Assembly: GCA_963576725.1 (NCBI GenBank)
Contig: OY755238.1
Span: 28,229,201-28,293,200, forward strand
Length of the DNA: 64,000 nt
Origin: Azorinus chamasolen
Lineage: Eukaryota; Mollusca; Bivalvia; Cardiida; Solecurtidae
Direction of reading: 5' to 3'
Part shown: positions 21,301 through 31,369 of the stretch, piece by piece
Layout of the letters: each line of letters opens with the position of its first letter
Position numbering within the stretch: the first letter of the stretch is position 1
Program-made: the position numbers and the translations under genes
The notes under the pieces: generated by a model
Told to the model about the DNA's origin: nothing
Seen by the model: only the letters and a program-made list of their open reading frames with translations
Database searches by the model: none

Positions 21301-24300
21301 CGACTTAACCACTTTACCCCATTTATGTAAGAAAAAGTGACATCATGAGTAGTAATTAAGTGAAAATTTGAAAATGTGTAATGAATAATGGATTTTTATC
21401 ACGACAGAAACTGCACAATTATATCTATATTACGTCATAAGCAAAAAGGGCAGATCGTGATTAAATGGCTCCTACAGGAGACGTCCGTCTGATCTGGGTC
21501 TACATGTTTAGCAAAGACGTACACTAAAAGGCATAGTTATGGGTAAAGCGTAATGCAGTGCGATGGCTATTCAAAACGTTCTCATTGGAGCTCTCTCATT
21601 ACTTCCGTTCTGCAAGACGACCTTGGTTGTTTATTAAGTGACCACTTTAGAGAAGTTCTACGATTATGAGAAATGCTCACCTGATAGTACTGCATGCTCA
21701 CCTGATAGTACTGCATGCTCACCTGATAGTACTGCTCACCTGATAGTACTGCATGCTCACCTGATAGTACTGCTCACCTGATAGTACTGCATAATCCGTT
21801 TGCCGTGCTCGGCGCTCCATATCGTGGTTGCGTGACTGAGAGTCGTGCCGGTCATGTCGAGAAACACAGACAGTCCGTTCACCTGAACATTCTCGTCCCG
21901 GCAGATCCACTCGCATACTAGGACGATGGTTTTGAATACATTGTCAACGCCCCAATCTTTCTTGACTTTATTTAGATCCAAAGCTCCTTGAAATTGAAAA
22001 AAGGAAGCAGTTGTCGGTAGATATGTTATCGAGAATGGATAACAGCTGTTTATTCTTTTGTCGATGTGGGTAACATCTAGTTTAGTTATGTTCACAAAAA
22101 CAAGTGGGCAGTTTCCCTAATTAAACCCCTAACCCACTGTGAAAAAATAATGCTTGCTAAATGCTAAAACGTGAATTAATGTTTAAGTAAATCTTGAACC
22201 TCGTATCAACCAGCTTGGATCTCGACGAGACGCCACATTTATCAATCTACCACGTGACCTCCAGCCCCATCCTTAGACCTCATTTGGTAGTCGCATTAGA
22301 TGGAGCGCACTGTACTGTCCACTATGTTTATACAGTAAAACCTCTCTTAACCGGCAGTTAAATTTAGTATGAATATCGGTCTTGGAGACAGGTGGCAGCT
22401 TAATGCAGGGTGAAAGTCATGCAGAAAGCTCCTAGAGGAGCTTTCTGCATGACTTTCACCCTGCATTAAGCAGCCACCTGTCTAAAAGTATCTAAATTAT
22501 TATCTACTAGAATTCCGGTTAAGAGAGGTTATACTGTATTAATGTTAGAAAGTACATGTACATTTCTGATAATCAGGGCGACCTAGTGTCAGAAAAGACA
22601 ACGTCAGTACTTTAACCTATGGAATAATACTATAATAACGTAGTTTATAGATCAGTTAGCAGAAATAGAGCATCAGTCATAAATAAAAAAAACTTTAACC
22701 CTTCCCTCCACAAATACGCCTTTGTACACCTCTTTAAAGCATCACTTCTTGAAACCATTGTAATAAATAGAGCATTTGCTCCATTGGGGCAAATGCTCTA
22801 TTTATCACAATGGTTTCAATACTACAGAATTCTAGCATTTTCCATTTCTCTAGTAAATACCTGTTTGGGTAGATTCGTTCAAAGAGATTGGGTCTAGAAA
22901 TAACGTATTAGGTAATGGGTTAATAACACAAGTCTTGTTGGCAGTCATACCTTGCTTTTCAAAAACAATTCGACGACCATCTCTGTCTGTTTTTTTGTGA
23001 ACTGCGTAAAATCTGAAAACAAGAACTACATGTATTTTACAAAAGATAAGCAGTGTACATAATATAATAATCATAATTCCAATAAATATGCATACTGATA
23101 TTTTCGGAAACTATGATATTTAGTCTTGTATTTGAACAAAGGACTTCATACAAATCATCTCCATTTCTACAGCAATGGCTGCTTCACGCGAATTAAATGT
23201 GCATTAATGATCAGTAATCTGTAACTTACATATAAATTGTTTGTCAGTAGAGAGCAAATAGTCGACATTTCTCTAGTATAGAGCAAAAACAAAATGATGC
23301 ATTTGGGCAAAAAAACCGCTTTTCTTTCTATAGTAAACACGCTCTTTTTTCATGTTATTTTGACTTAAATCTAATATAAAATGCTTCTCATCTTAACCTC
23401 TCAGTTGCCGAACATTCAACGTGGAATGGTCCTTTAGCGTTTAACTACGGAGTCCATTTAACATGAAAGGTTGACTTTTTTTTTTAAAGGATTTTAACAA
23501 ATAGTGCAGACCCTGATTAGAGGGCTCCACTAGGAACACTCTGATCTGAGTCTGCATTATTTGCGAATGCCAGTACATTCGAGTAAATCTAATTGAAAAG
23601 GAGTGCAGATCCTGGGCAAAGGTGTCCTCCAGGAGTCCTCTGATCTGGGTCCATGCTTATAAAGCTTTTAGTTGAGTCTGAGTTTCGTTCTCAAGCTTTT
23701 GATTGGTCAGATTTGAGTTCTCAAGCTTTTGATTGGTCAGATTTGAGCCAAAGGCTCAAATCTGACCAATCAAAAACTTGAGAACGAACTCAGACTCAAC
23801 TAAAAGTTTTATAAGCATGGACCCAGAGTCTACATTGTTTACAAATGCCAGTAAATTCGGGTTTGTATTCAAACGATTAAATGATCTAACGACGCATCAT
23901 GCATTAAGCTACTTTCGAAAGAGAAAATGGATACAGGTTACTGAGTCGTGTAAAAATTCATCACATTAGGTAACCAATCAACTCGTATGTTGCTATATCG
24001 GCATCATACTTCCTCTTTCATGAGCGAATGAAAGATTGTCCTTAGCTATTTCGTCTCCATAGGATGTAAACTGGTTTTGAAAAATAATCAAAAATCAATT
24101 TTGAAAGCTAAAGTTAGCGGAAATATGAGGAGTGGTATTTTATTTCGGGGTGAAAGGAATAAGTTAGGATTCAGAAAGTGAAACAATTACAGTGGCTGAA
24201 GCATGCGCGTAGTATAATAAGGAAAACGTGGGAATGTTACCTTGGAGAAATTGACAGCGCTAGCTTAGAGCATTGTGGGCGGAGAGTTAAATTGGGAAGA

Positions 24301-27272
24301 TGGGGGTGATTAAGGCGGGAATAGAGATGGTGTGAGACAGATATAAATAGAGACAATCAGAGAACGAGTAAAAAGGGAGAGGGAAACAGGAAATGTAAGC
24401 TTACCCGGTTTTAAGGATCTCCTGTATGATTTTGTCGGCAGGGTCTATGTTATGGAACCATTCAGGGCTTTTAGTTTTACATGTCCAATAATTCTCAAAA
24501 GTTTGTCTCGCTAAAAGAAGACTAAACTTCCGGGCTCGCACGAAGCGAAGCAGAAATTCAAAGTCTGAAATAGGAAATATGGATAATAAACAAACATTAT
24601 ATAATTGTTATTCACGATTTTAGCATATAATCAAATATCAGACATATTTTTTTTCTATTAAGCGTCACACATTTGCGTTATACATTTTTAACCATTGTTT
24701 ACCTGTAGGAGTTTTCAGCCATTTCTGCTGCAGCACCCACTGCCTGAATGATTGTACGGCGATCTCTCTATCCTTATCATTCTTCTCTCCTAATTCTTCC
24801 TTCGCTCTCTTCCTACCGACCTCGTTCAGCTGGCTCTTGAAAATGGCGTCGCCTGAAGCATATTGACATAGTGTTGTTAGCATTTCTATTGCATGGTTGT
24901 TGTTTATTGTATTTAACCCATTACCTGGCATCTTTAGGTAGTTTTGCAAAGAGGGTAGACCTCAATCAAATTGTTCCTACCATCCTAACAGGATATGCTC
25001 CGTTTGCTTATGAAATAATATACATGTACATCTGATTCTACATACAGATTGTGTCATAATGCTTGCGTTCATATGCTATTGCATATGCCGATGAACCAGA
25101 ACTGCCCTGTTTGCTTATGGAGTGGTATAGTTGTGATTCTACTTTTTCTGATAATGTCAAAAACAATGACTTCATATCAGCCATGTATATTTGTAACCCT
25201 TTACCTGTTCATTACTCATATAAGAAATAATGACTTAATGAATATTCATTATCTGAATTTTATATTGTAAAATGTTCAAGGGTTGTTCTTGCTTTGACAC
25301 AACTGTAGAATAAGAGCTATACCTGGTAATAAACAAACAGAGTAAATCCTAATCAGACGGATCCTGCAGGAGCCGTCTGATCTGGGCCTACTCTGTTTGC
25401 AAAGGCGTGAAAAGCGTTTACAGTAAAATCCCTCTAAACCGGAATTCTAGTAGAGAAGAATTAAGGAACTTTTAGGCAGGTGACTGCTTCATGCAGGGTG
25501 AAAGTCATGCAGAAAGCTCCTAGAGGAGCTTTCTGCATGACTTTCACCCTGCATTAAGCTGCCACCTGTCTCCAAGACCGATATTTATACCAAATTTAAC
25601 GTCCGGTTTAGATGGGTTTTTACTGTATATCAGGGAAATAGTTTAAGCCTGTCCTCTGCTTTGGCAAACAGTTCAACAGTAAGTAGAGCTAGTGCCCAAT
25701 GTTATATTGTGATTTGGTAGAGTTAGTCCCTTTTAATGGGGTCATTTTCAAGCTCACGTCAGTTTACACTCTTCAGTAACAAACCCTGACAGTGATATAT
25801 TGAAACACATTTATATCCTTGGTCAGAGAATACAAGCAGTGTACTTAGGAACAATATATATCTTTTGAAAGGGATTAATCCTTTATCTCATATAAACGCG
25901 TTTTCATGCTATCGCGAGCCGAGTTGACCTAGATCAAACAGTTCCGATAGAAACCGCCTGATCAGGGTCTGCTATGTCGCTATTGGAGTTATATAGACGA
26001 GGTTCCTTCCAATGTGAAAAAGCTGTTTTCATGTAAAAAGTTATTGCTTCTTACATGAATATTCATTAGGTAAATTATTGAAACTTATAGTAAGCATGAT
26101 GTCTAGACCGTTTAAACATTTCTTTCGTGAATATTAATTTAAGAATGTATTACTGCATGAATATTCATGGACTTAATGTTTTATAATAACACATTAACAA
26201 GGATTTATTTAGCATTGACAGAAACTTCAGAATCAATTCTGCATTATCCATTAACTCATTCTCTCATAGGCTATGTTTCGACCCAACCTTTTTGTATTAA
26301 TCTACCGAAAAGAGCATTAACTAGAGAAAAGGAAAATTTAGAATTTTGTAGTTTGAAACCATTATGATAAATAGAGCATTTGCTACAGGAGCAAATGCTC
26401 TATTTATCAGAATGGTTTCACAATGTGAATTTCATAGAAGCGCAAAAATGCGTCACTAGGGGGTAATGTGTTAAGCAACCAGAACAAACCCCGACCAGAC
26501 TACTCACACTTGTGCTACCTGATCATCTACTCTATTTGCAAATGTGCTAAATGGCGTCAACAAGTGAGAAATGGTTGCTCTTCTATCTACATGTATTGTA
26601 TGTTTACTTTTGACGGCCGATTGTCCAGAAGCTAGGATACAAAGCTATTTGTAAAAGACAAGTCTTAATCTTTTCCCTCATATAAACGCTACCTACCTCA
26701 TATAAACGCTACCAACTTTTTCCTCATATAAACGCTTTCAAGCCTTTGCAAACAATATACCCAGGTTAGATGGCTCCTACAGGAGTTATCTGATCTGGAT
26801 CTTCTTTGTTTAAGACGTCTGATCAGGGTGTGCTGGATGAGCGTCTGCTCTGTTTGCTTATGATGTTATAATAGATCAGCTTTTACAGTTTCCGTCAATA
26901 CCAAAGGTTAATAATGTGTTTATACGTATGTATGCCATTAGAACAACTCAGCTAATACATATTCATGATATCATCCCTCTTGCATGAAGATTTAACAGGG
27001 GTAGGGTTAACAGGATACACGTCAACAAGTTATAGGCAATCGATAAATAACTGTTTAGTCATATGTGTTTTGCCCAGGGCTTATAAATAATTGTAGCGGA
27101 ACGGGGGATATTTGCTTGATAAATAATATAGTGTAGGACTTACTACAATTTATTGACCAATGCGCTTTTCGTTTTAGGTATCTAACTACATATAGCATAT
27201 AGTTTATTTATTTCCAGATTCAAATAATTCAGAAAGGACAGACTAACACATCAACCGAGAGACACCAGAGAT

Positions 27273-27329
<57 letters not shown>

Positions 27330-28239
27330 GACAGACAGACACGGAGACGGAGACAGAGACAGAGACAGGAGACATAGACAGAGCGAGAGAGAGAGAGAGG
27401 GAGAGAGAGACAGACAGACAGAGAGACAGACAGAGAGACAGACAGACATACAGAGAGAGAGAGAGAATTAGGGGTGAGAGAGAGACAGAGACAGAGAGGC
27501 AGAGACAGAGACGGAGAGAGACAGACAGACAGAGACAGAGAGACAGAGAGAGGGACAAAGACAGAAACAGAGAGAGACAGAGAGACAGGGACAGAAACAC
27601 CAGACAGAGAGACAGAGAGAGAGACAGAGAGGGGGAGAGGGAGGGAGGATGAGAGAGGCAGAGAGTCAGAGATAGAGAGAAAGAGACAGACAGACAGAGA
27701 CAAGACAGACAGAGAGACAGAACCAGAGATAGAGAGACAGAGACAGAGACAGATAGAAAGGGAGACAGACAGAGATCCAGAGACAGAGAGGCACACACAT
27801 ACATACAGGGAGAGACAGAGATATACAGAGAGAGACAGACAGAGACAGGCTGAGAGACAGATACAGAGAGATAGAGCCAGAGACAGGCAGGCAGAGACAG
27901 AGAGACTGGCAGACATGCAGAGAAAGAGAGAAAGAGACAGAGTAAAAAAGAAACCGAGAGAGACAGGGAGTCATAAATGTACGGATGTAGAGAGGGAGAG
28001 AGAGAGAGAGATATAGGCAGAGATCGAAATACAGAGAGAAAGGGACAGATTAAAAAGGAGAATGACAGAGTCACAAATGTACGGATGGAGAGAGAAAGAG
28101 AGAGAGAGAGAGAGAGACATACACGCAGAAACAGAGACATAGATGGAGATACAGAGAGAAAGGGAGAGAGACATAGAGACAGGCAGAGAGACACACAAAT
28201 ACACACAAAGAGATGGGGAGAGGGAGGGAGAGAGGGAGA

Positions 28240-28279
<40 letters not shown>

Positions 28280-29038
28280 GAGAGGAGAGAGAGAGGGTAG
28301 AGAGAGACGGACAGTGACAGAGACAGTCTAAGAGATAGATACAGATAGACTTCAACTTCGAACTCTTTTTTTGCCGAAAATCGTTACCGATTATTTGAGG
28401 ACAGAGAGTGACAGAGATATAGAGACATAGACAGTTAGACAGTTAGACAGAGACAGAAACAGAGACAGAGAGACAGACAGACAGAGACAGATTTAAACAG
28501 AAACAGCGAGAGACAGAGAAACACATAGGTATGGATGGAGAGAAAAAGAGAGAGAACTGAAGGTAAAAGCAAGAAAAAAGATAAGGAAAGAAGAAAAAGA
28601 AATAGGAGGGGTAAATGATATTTCATATATGTACATAAACTCGTATAGCCAGACAGACGGACATACACACATATAGACAGACAAACATACATGCAAATAA
28701 AGATGGAAAAGAAAGGGGAAAAAATAACAGAGGGACAGCGTAAGTGCATTCGTACCTCAGTGTAGACTTATAGAATCATACATTGATTGATTGTATGCAT
28801 TTATATCACAAATTGAACATACATTATTACCGAAACGGTCACTCTTTTCACATTGGCGTAAAAAGGTGCATACATAGAGTCAATGGAGTCTTCATCCAGA
28901 TTAATTACGTTCCAGTTAATGGGAGTATTGAAGTAGGGTTAACAATACAAATCAGATCAATATAAAATTCAACAAAACTACAGATTTTGTATATTTCATT
29001 TAGAAATTACCTTAGTACATACCTGGTTCAACAGCCAT
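15171..29038 (-). CDS. Gene 2: complete alpha-tocopherol-transfer-protein-like CRAL-TRIO protein, eight coding exons
   Basis: Coding exons in transcript order: 29038-29023, 24852-24703, 24564-24405, 23012-22951, 21986-21778, 20524-20414, 18229-18106, 15316-15171. Lengths 16, 150, 160, 62, 209, 111, 124 and 146 sum to 978 bases: 325 residues plus TGA, with every split codon restored and GT/AG at every intron. Residues about 10-90 form the CRAL-TRIO N-terminal helical part (KAKEEL-like helix, then FLLRFVRARKF at about 59-69). Residues about 110-275 form the lipid-binding domain (DRDGRRIV, VQVNG, NEPTFFD near 213-219, LHLHG, LPDEYLPDDYEGP). There is no signal peptide or membrane segment, so it should be cytosolic. 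In the family this fold transfers hydrophobic ligands such as alpha-tocopherol; the ligand here is not readable. The start was chosen because the 16-base exon supplies ATG and the exact phase needed. Human alpha-TTP is 278 residues, so this copy is longer at the C-terminus. Clavesin/RLBP1-type relatives are the main alternative names. Confidence 0.92.
15359..15798. mobile_element. TTAA hairpin MITE split by a Tigger-like MITE
   Basis: Left TTAA 15355-15358, right end GGAGTAAATA before GTAA. The usual left block CCATGAATATTCATGTAAG is separated from its CAGACCCTGACTAGAC hairpin by the insertion at 15466-15667. In the last intron of gene 2. Confidence 0.8.
15466..15667. mobile_element. pogo/Tigger-like MITE, well preserved
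   Basis: TA on both sides; ends CAGTAAAACCTCGCTAATGC and its near-complement. The centre is a perfect inverted repeat of GCAGGTGGTTGCTTAATGC. Inserted into a TTAA MITE. Confidence 0.85.
16441..16800. repeat. 30-bp minisatellite, twelve units
   Basis: Unit GTTATTTATGTCAATCAGTT plus GAGAGCAGCT. Some units lack two bases (ATTCAATC). Last intron of gene 2. Confidence 0.9.
16865..17092. mobile_element. TTAA-flanked hairpin MITE, main family
   Basis: TTAA 16861-16864 and 17093-17096. Left block CTGATGAATATTCATG, hairpin CAGACCCTGATCAGGCGG at 17014. Confidence 0.8.
17325..17850 (+). mobile_element. tRNA-derived SINE split by a TTAA MITE
   Basis: An A-box-like TGGTCTAGTGGTATAA lies at 17341, and a B-box-like GGTTTGAATCTCGAC follows at 17624 after the inserted MITE. 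The body (GGAGTTTTCAAGTGAGG, GGTGGTTATACCCGGG, GTTAAACGACGTAAAAAA) resembles the tail of SINEs widespread in molluscs and other invertebrates. Edges uncertain. Confidence 0.65.
17361..17603. mobile_element. TTAA-flanked hairpin MITE inside the SINE
   Basis: TTAA 17357-17360 and 17604-17607, ends CCCTTCGCTTGCT and AGCAAGCGAAGGG, 243 bases. The flanking SINE halves rejoin at one TTAA, proving the boundaries. Confidence 0.9.
18106..18229 (-). CDS. Gene 2 exon 7
   Basis: 124 bases, acceptor GTCAACAG, donor GTAGGT. It encodes LHLHGQNMAHVYKELDMSV, LPDEYLPDDYEGP and GSCQQIV. Confidence 0.92.
18605..20270. repeat. 51-bp minisatellite, about 33 units
   Basis: Unit GGTGGAGCCAGATTAGTCAC then CTCGTGTAACTTGTGACATA and TGTACTGTATA. 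It fills most of the intron between exons 7 and 6 of gene 2. On the minus (sense) strand one frame is open for 455 codons as a 17-residue repeat; see findings and rejections. Confidence 0.92.
20414..20524 (-). CDS. Gene 2 exon 6
   Basis: 111 bases, acceptor TTTTGACAG, donor GTGAGT, phase 0 at both ends. It encodes NSLPCRMKG to KQKTKDR with NEPTFFD inside. Confidence 0.92.
21017..21290 (+). mobile_element. Palindrome-bearing MITE, copy in gene 2 intron
   Basis: Starts CAGTACAGTGCTCCCTCTC, ends in a near-perfect palindrome (about 21180-21268, loop near 21224) of the same sequence as 2579-2657. In gene 2 sense orientation the palindrome comes first, exactly as in the homologous gene 1 intron. 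Confidence 0.8.
21309..21549. mobile_element. TTAA-type hairpin MITE, main family
   Basis: Left TTAA 21305-21308, right flank GTAA. TTTATGTAAGAAAAAGTGAC block and a hairpin at 21450-21505. Confidence 0.7.
21675..21783 (-). repeat. Tandem array of six 5' splice sites
   Basis: Six copies of CTATCAG|GTGAGC spaced 17, 21, 17, 21 and 21 bases apart, with donor boundaries at 21777, 21760, 21739, 21722, 21701 and 21680. The unit is the end of exon 5 plus the first six intron bases. Confidence 0.9.
21778..21986 (-). CDS. Gene 2 exon 5, followed by tandem donor sites
   Basis: 209 bases, acceptor TTCAAG, ending TATCAG before GTGAGC. It encodes ALDLNKVKKDWGVDNVFK through RIMQYYQ. The exon end plus GTGAGC is repeated five more times downstream. 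The proximal donor at 21777 is the only one that keeps the reading frame. Confidence 0.9.
22333..22536. mobile_element. pogo/Tigger-like MITE
   Basis: TA at 22331-22332 and 22537-22538; TIRs CAGTAAAACCTCTCTTAACC and complement. The perfect central inverted repeat contains CAGCTTAATGCAGGGTGAAA. In a gene 2 intron. Confidence 0.88.
22698..22919. mobile_element. TTAA-flanked MITE, AACCATTGTGATAAATAG family
   Basis: TTAA 22694-22697 and 22920-22923; ends CCCTTCCCTCCAC and TAGGTAATGGG; hairpin at 22755-22818. It stops 31 bases short of exon 4 of gene 2. Confidence 0.85.
22951..23012 (-). CDS. Gene 2 exon 4
   Basis: 62 bases, acceptor TTTTCAG, donor GTATGA. It encodes GFYAVHKKTDRDGRRIVFEKQ, the first strand of the lipid-binding domain. 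The gene 3 exon has exactly the same length. The donor is 31 bases from the end of a hairpin MITE. Confidence 0.9.
23647..23824. repeat. Long inverted repeat with CCAAT-like units
   Basis: Arms start GGGTCCATGCTTATAAAGC and end in its complement. The left arm has a 31-base internal duplication containing CAAGCTTTTGATTGGTCAG that the right arm lacks. Gene 2 intron 3. Confidence 0.75.
23825..24404. other. Rest of gene 2 intron 3, nothing recognised
   Basis: AT-rich then purine-rich towards 24330-24400. No repeat or exon recognised. Confidence 0.4.
24405..24564 (-). CDS. Gene 2 exon 3
   Basis: 160 bases, acceptor TTTCAG, donor GTAAGC. It encodes DFEFLLRFVRARKF, FENYWTCK, PEWFHNIDPADK and ILKTG. 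The arginine of LLRF matches the conserved basic residue of this motif in alpha-TTP. Confidence 0.9.
24703..24852 (-). CDS. Gene 2 exon 2
   Basis: 150 bases, acceptor CTTCAG, donor GTAAAC. It encodes the first helices of the CRAL-TRIO N-terminal part, including GRKRAKEELGEKNDKDRE and ending KTPT. The last base G completes GAC with exon 3 to give the family-typical PTDFEF. Confidence 0.88.
24905..25190. mobile_element. Decayed TTAA hairpin MITE
   Basis: TTTAACCCATTACCTGG at the left and CAAAGAGGGTAGACCTCAAT then GGATATGCTCCGTTTGC mark the family. The right end is lost. Gene 2 intron 1. Confidence 0.45.
25197..25642. mobile_element. TTAA hairpin MITE with nested Tigger-like MITE
   Basis: Left flank GTAA, right TTAA 25643-25646. 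Hairpin CAGACGGATCCTGCAGG at 25355. The Tigger-like element at 25421-25625 lies near its right end. Confidence 0.7.
25421..25625. mobile_element. pogo/Tigger-like MITE
   Basis: TA 25419-25420 and 25626-25627. Centre nearly identical to that of 22333-22536 (same GCAGGGTGAAAGTCATGC arms), so the two are recent relatives. Confidence 0.85.
25650..26250. other. Gene 2 intron 1, little recognised
   Basis: A decayed CATATAAACGCGTTTTC hairpin MITE lies at about 25872-25990. Otherwise AT-rich without recognised features. Confidence 0.4.
26255..26470. mobile_element. TTAA-flanked MITE, AACCATTGTGATAAATAG family
   Basis: TTAA 26251-26254 and 26471-26474; hairpin at 26354-26422. Confidence 0.75.
26475..27230. 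other. Gene 2 intron 1, decayed MITEs
   Basis: Remnants of main-family hairpins at about 26480-26550 and 26669-26860, including a duplicated CTCATATAAACGCTACC. Then unrecognised AT-rich sequence. Confidence 0.4.
27235..28560. repeat. GAGA/GACAGA polypurine microsatellite
   Basis: About 1.3 kb of impure (GA)n, (GACA)n and GAGACAGA on the plus strand, with a short break at 28345-28395. On the sense strand of gene 2 it is a kilobase-scale pyrimidine run inside intron 1. Long open frames here (Ser/Leu/Cys-Val or Arg/Glu) follow from composition. Confidence 0.95.
29023..29038 (-). CDS. Gene 2 exon 1, start-codon micro-exon
   Basis: 16 coding bases, ATG GCT GTT GAA CCA G, followed by the donor GTATGT. 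Joined to exon 2 it reads MAVEPGDAIFKSQL in frame. Chosen over an ATG in the read-through upstream of exon 2 because exon 2 has a good acceptor and the phase matches exactly. It lies 4.2 kb from exon 2. Confidence 0.7.
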
Positions 29039-29949
29039 GAGTTTTATCTGCCGTTTTCACTTTTGTTCAAATCCGCACTTACATAAACAAACGCATCCAA
29101 ACTGAAGCAACAGCACTATATACGTGTATGTACGGATTAAGGACATAACCTGCCACACTAACCAATAGTGGGTAGGGTTTCGCCTGAGTGGGTTTTGCTG
29201 TGTGGTTGTTCTTTTTACAATTGCTTATAAAACTAATCCTTGAAATACGTTGACTATGTATTGCTACTATTAATTATTTAATGTTGTTTTGCTTTGTCCC
29301 TTATTATGCTAAGCGTATATATCACTGGTACCTGCACACAGTCTGGAACCAGATAAGACGCCTGGTAACTCGGTGTCTCACCAGAATCCAAAAGTGTTTG
29401 CTGCTCGGCAAATCGTTTAAAAAAAACCAAGCTGACTTAATAACATTTTATAAATTATTGCAATGACATTTTCAGCTGACATCATTTTCAGTAGCATGTA
29501 AAGGGTTGAGCATTTTCAAAGTCTGCGGTCGAGCTTTGTAATGATGTTATATAAGCCGTAACAAAAGGCTGATAGAGTGCACCCAAACGTGACTAAGTCT
29601 TCTCTTTTGTGTGATTGCTGACCATTTTATCAAACTGAAACCTGAAACTGTGCGCAAACGAAGGAAATAAAATCCGCCAATGATATGCCGATGTGCGCAA
29701 ATGTTCGGTTTTATCCTAAACCAAGGCTTGCCGATTTTTTTTCACCAGATCTCAAGATTTCCGGATTTTTTGTCGACTCTCAATAGGTATTGAAAGTTGG
29801 AATAAATGTAACCGGCCTGCCTACTCTACATAATTTGTGAGCTAGGTGGTTACTTTTTCAAGATTCTTTCTAATTATAGGATCTACAAATGTTCAACAAA
29901 TATGTCTAGGGGAATATTGTTTTTTATTATTACAAATTAAACACTAAAC

Positions 29950-29980
<31 letters not shown>

Positions 29981-30290
29981 GAGAGAGAGAGAGGCGGTGA
30001 TCCAGTTCTGACGGAAGGTGTAAGTTACCTTTAAGTGTCCTGAACCGAGCTGAAGAAGGTACAAAATGTCCGAGCTTATATACCCTCCTCTGGGTAAATC
30101 ATTGAATATTAATAGTTACCTGAACAGTACATCTTCATTCTATCTGCCCTTGCCATATACAACAGAAACCCAACATGAGATACATGTACACTGTGAATAT
30201 CGTATTTAAAGAATACATACAAGTAGATGTAAAACTTAAAGGAGCAGGAAATGAAACCAATTCCTGCCACATAAACATAGACCAGGGAAG
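29039..30290. other. Upstream of gene 2, mostly unrecognised
   Basis: After the promoter-like motifs: a worn CAGATAAGACGCCTGG / GGTGTCTCACCAG hairpin at 29350-29395 and a (GA)n tract at 29951-29993. No gene seen. Confidence 0.4.
29114..29166 (-). promoter_or_regulatory. Possible promoter of gene 2
   Basis: On the minus strand an ATTGGTT (inverted CCAAT) at 29166-29160 lies about 40 bases upstream of a TATATAG at 29122-29116. That TATA-like site is 78 bases before the ATG. The spacing suits a core promoter with a short 5' leader, but an upstream non-coding exon cannot be excluded. Confidence 0.3.
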
Positions 30291-30297
30291 GGGTTAA

Positions 30298-30531
30298 CCC
30301 TTTACTCGATAAATATGCCTTTCTACGCCTATGCAAACATAGTAGACCCAGATCAGACGGCTCCTGTAGGAGCCGTTTGCTCAGGGTCTGCTCTGTTTTA
30401 CTAATGATTATAATAAAAATATGATTCTGCAGTTTCTGCTATGACCAACAATAATTCCTATTTCCATGTGCCATTAAAAGTAATCTAATTAATATTAATT
30501 ACTTCATATAATTATGGATATTTATGAAGGG
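30298..30531. mobile_element. TTAA-flanked hairpin MITE, main family, reverse orientation
   Basis: TTAA 30294-30297 and 30532-30535. Hairpin CAGATCAGACGGCTCCTG at 30350 comes first and the ATTAATATTAATTAC block last, so it is inverted relative to 16865-17092. Confidence 0.85.
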
Positions 30532-30535
30532 TTAA

Positions 30536-31369
30536 ATATGCTAAAACTGCTTGTTCTTTGAACACATCTACTGCTTTAAATTTCAGTGAAGTTGGAGATT
30601 AGGACATGTAGATAATTGTTTAAATAAATATGGCAAATAAATTAATACATGTAGTGCAAAAATTGTTGAATGTTTTGAAAGATTTCTTTGACCAGTTACC
30701 CTGCACGGTATATGTTATTTAATGCATGCAAAAAGAATGGCGTACGCGATTAAAGTGTTAAGGACGTGCGGTCGGAATTGTACATTTTACAACATTTTAG
30801 GATTTTTATTCAGTGATGGCCATTCTGTTGACCCGTTACATCATGAATATTTCTGTACGAAATAAGGACACGGTGCATATTTATTAGCTGGGGGTTTTGC
30901 CATGGAAAACACTTTTGCATAAATTGTTTGGATTCAGATCAGTTGCTTAGTAATGCCGCTTCAGAATAAGATCATAGACCAAACCAAGTTGCTGTCGTTA
31001 TGGAAGCCTATTAGGGCCATTTCGACTTAGAACTTGCATCTAAGATATTACAACTTAGAACTGGGAACTTAGACGAGAAAAAGGAAGGCCGCGGCAAATG
31101 CATATTACCCTCATGGCCGCCGAGGAATCATCTTTAGAAGTAGGTCAATATGCAATTTATTGCTGTAACACAACATGTAAAATGTCAGCTTAGATCTATT
31201 GATGCGTTTGCTATAAACTTAGACCATTGAAATCTTAGGATTGATTGATTCGATGTGACCTTTGTTTTGTTTCCGGATGACTTTCAATGAGCGTGACCCT
31301 AAAATACTTCTATGGAATACGACTTTCAAAGGGAACTGGGTACAATTCACATCTGGGATGGTTGTACTA
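30536..31369. other. Intergenic, little recognised
   Basis: A fragment of the main MITE family (CATCATGAATATTTCTG...GGACACGG) at about 30835-30910. The rest is unrecognised. Confidence 0.4.

Larger units (their letters stand above)
20525..21777. other. Gene 2 intron 5
   Basis: Holds, from left, about 480 bases with nothing recognised, the palindrome MITE (21017-21290), a TTAA MITE (21309-21549) and the tandem donor array (21675-21777). Confidence 0.5.

Noticed and set aside
27229..28355. Long overlapping open frames rich in Ser/Leu/Cys or Arg/Glu
   Set aside because: They lie in a GA/GACA microsatellite in which few stop codons can occur. They have no splice or start context and no family resemblance.
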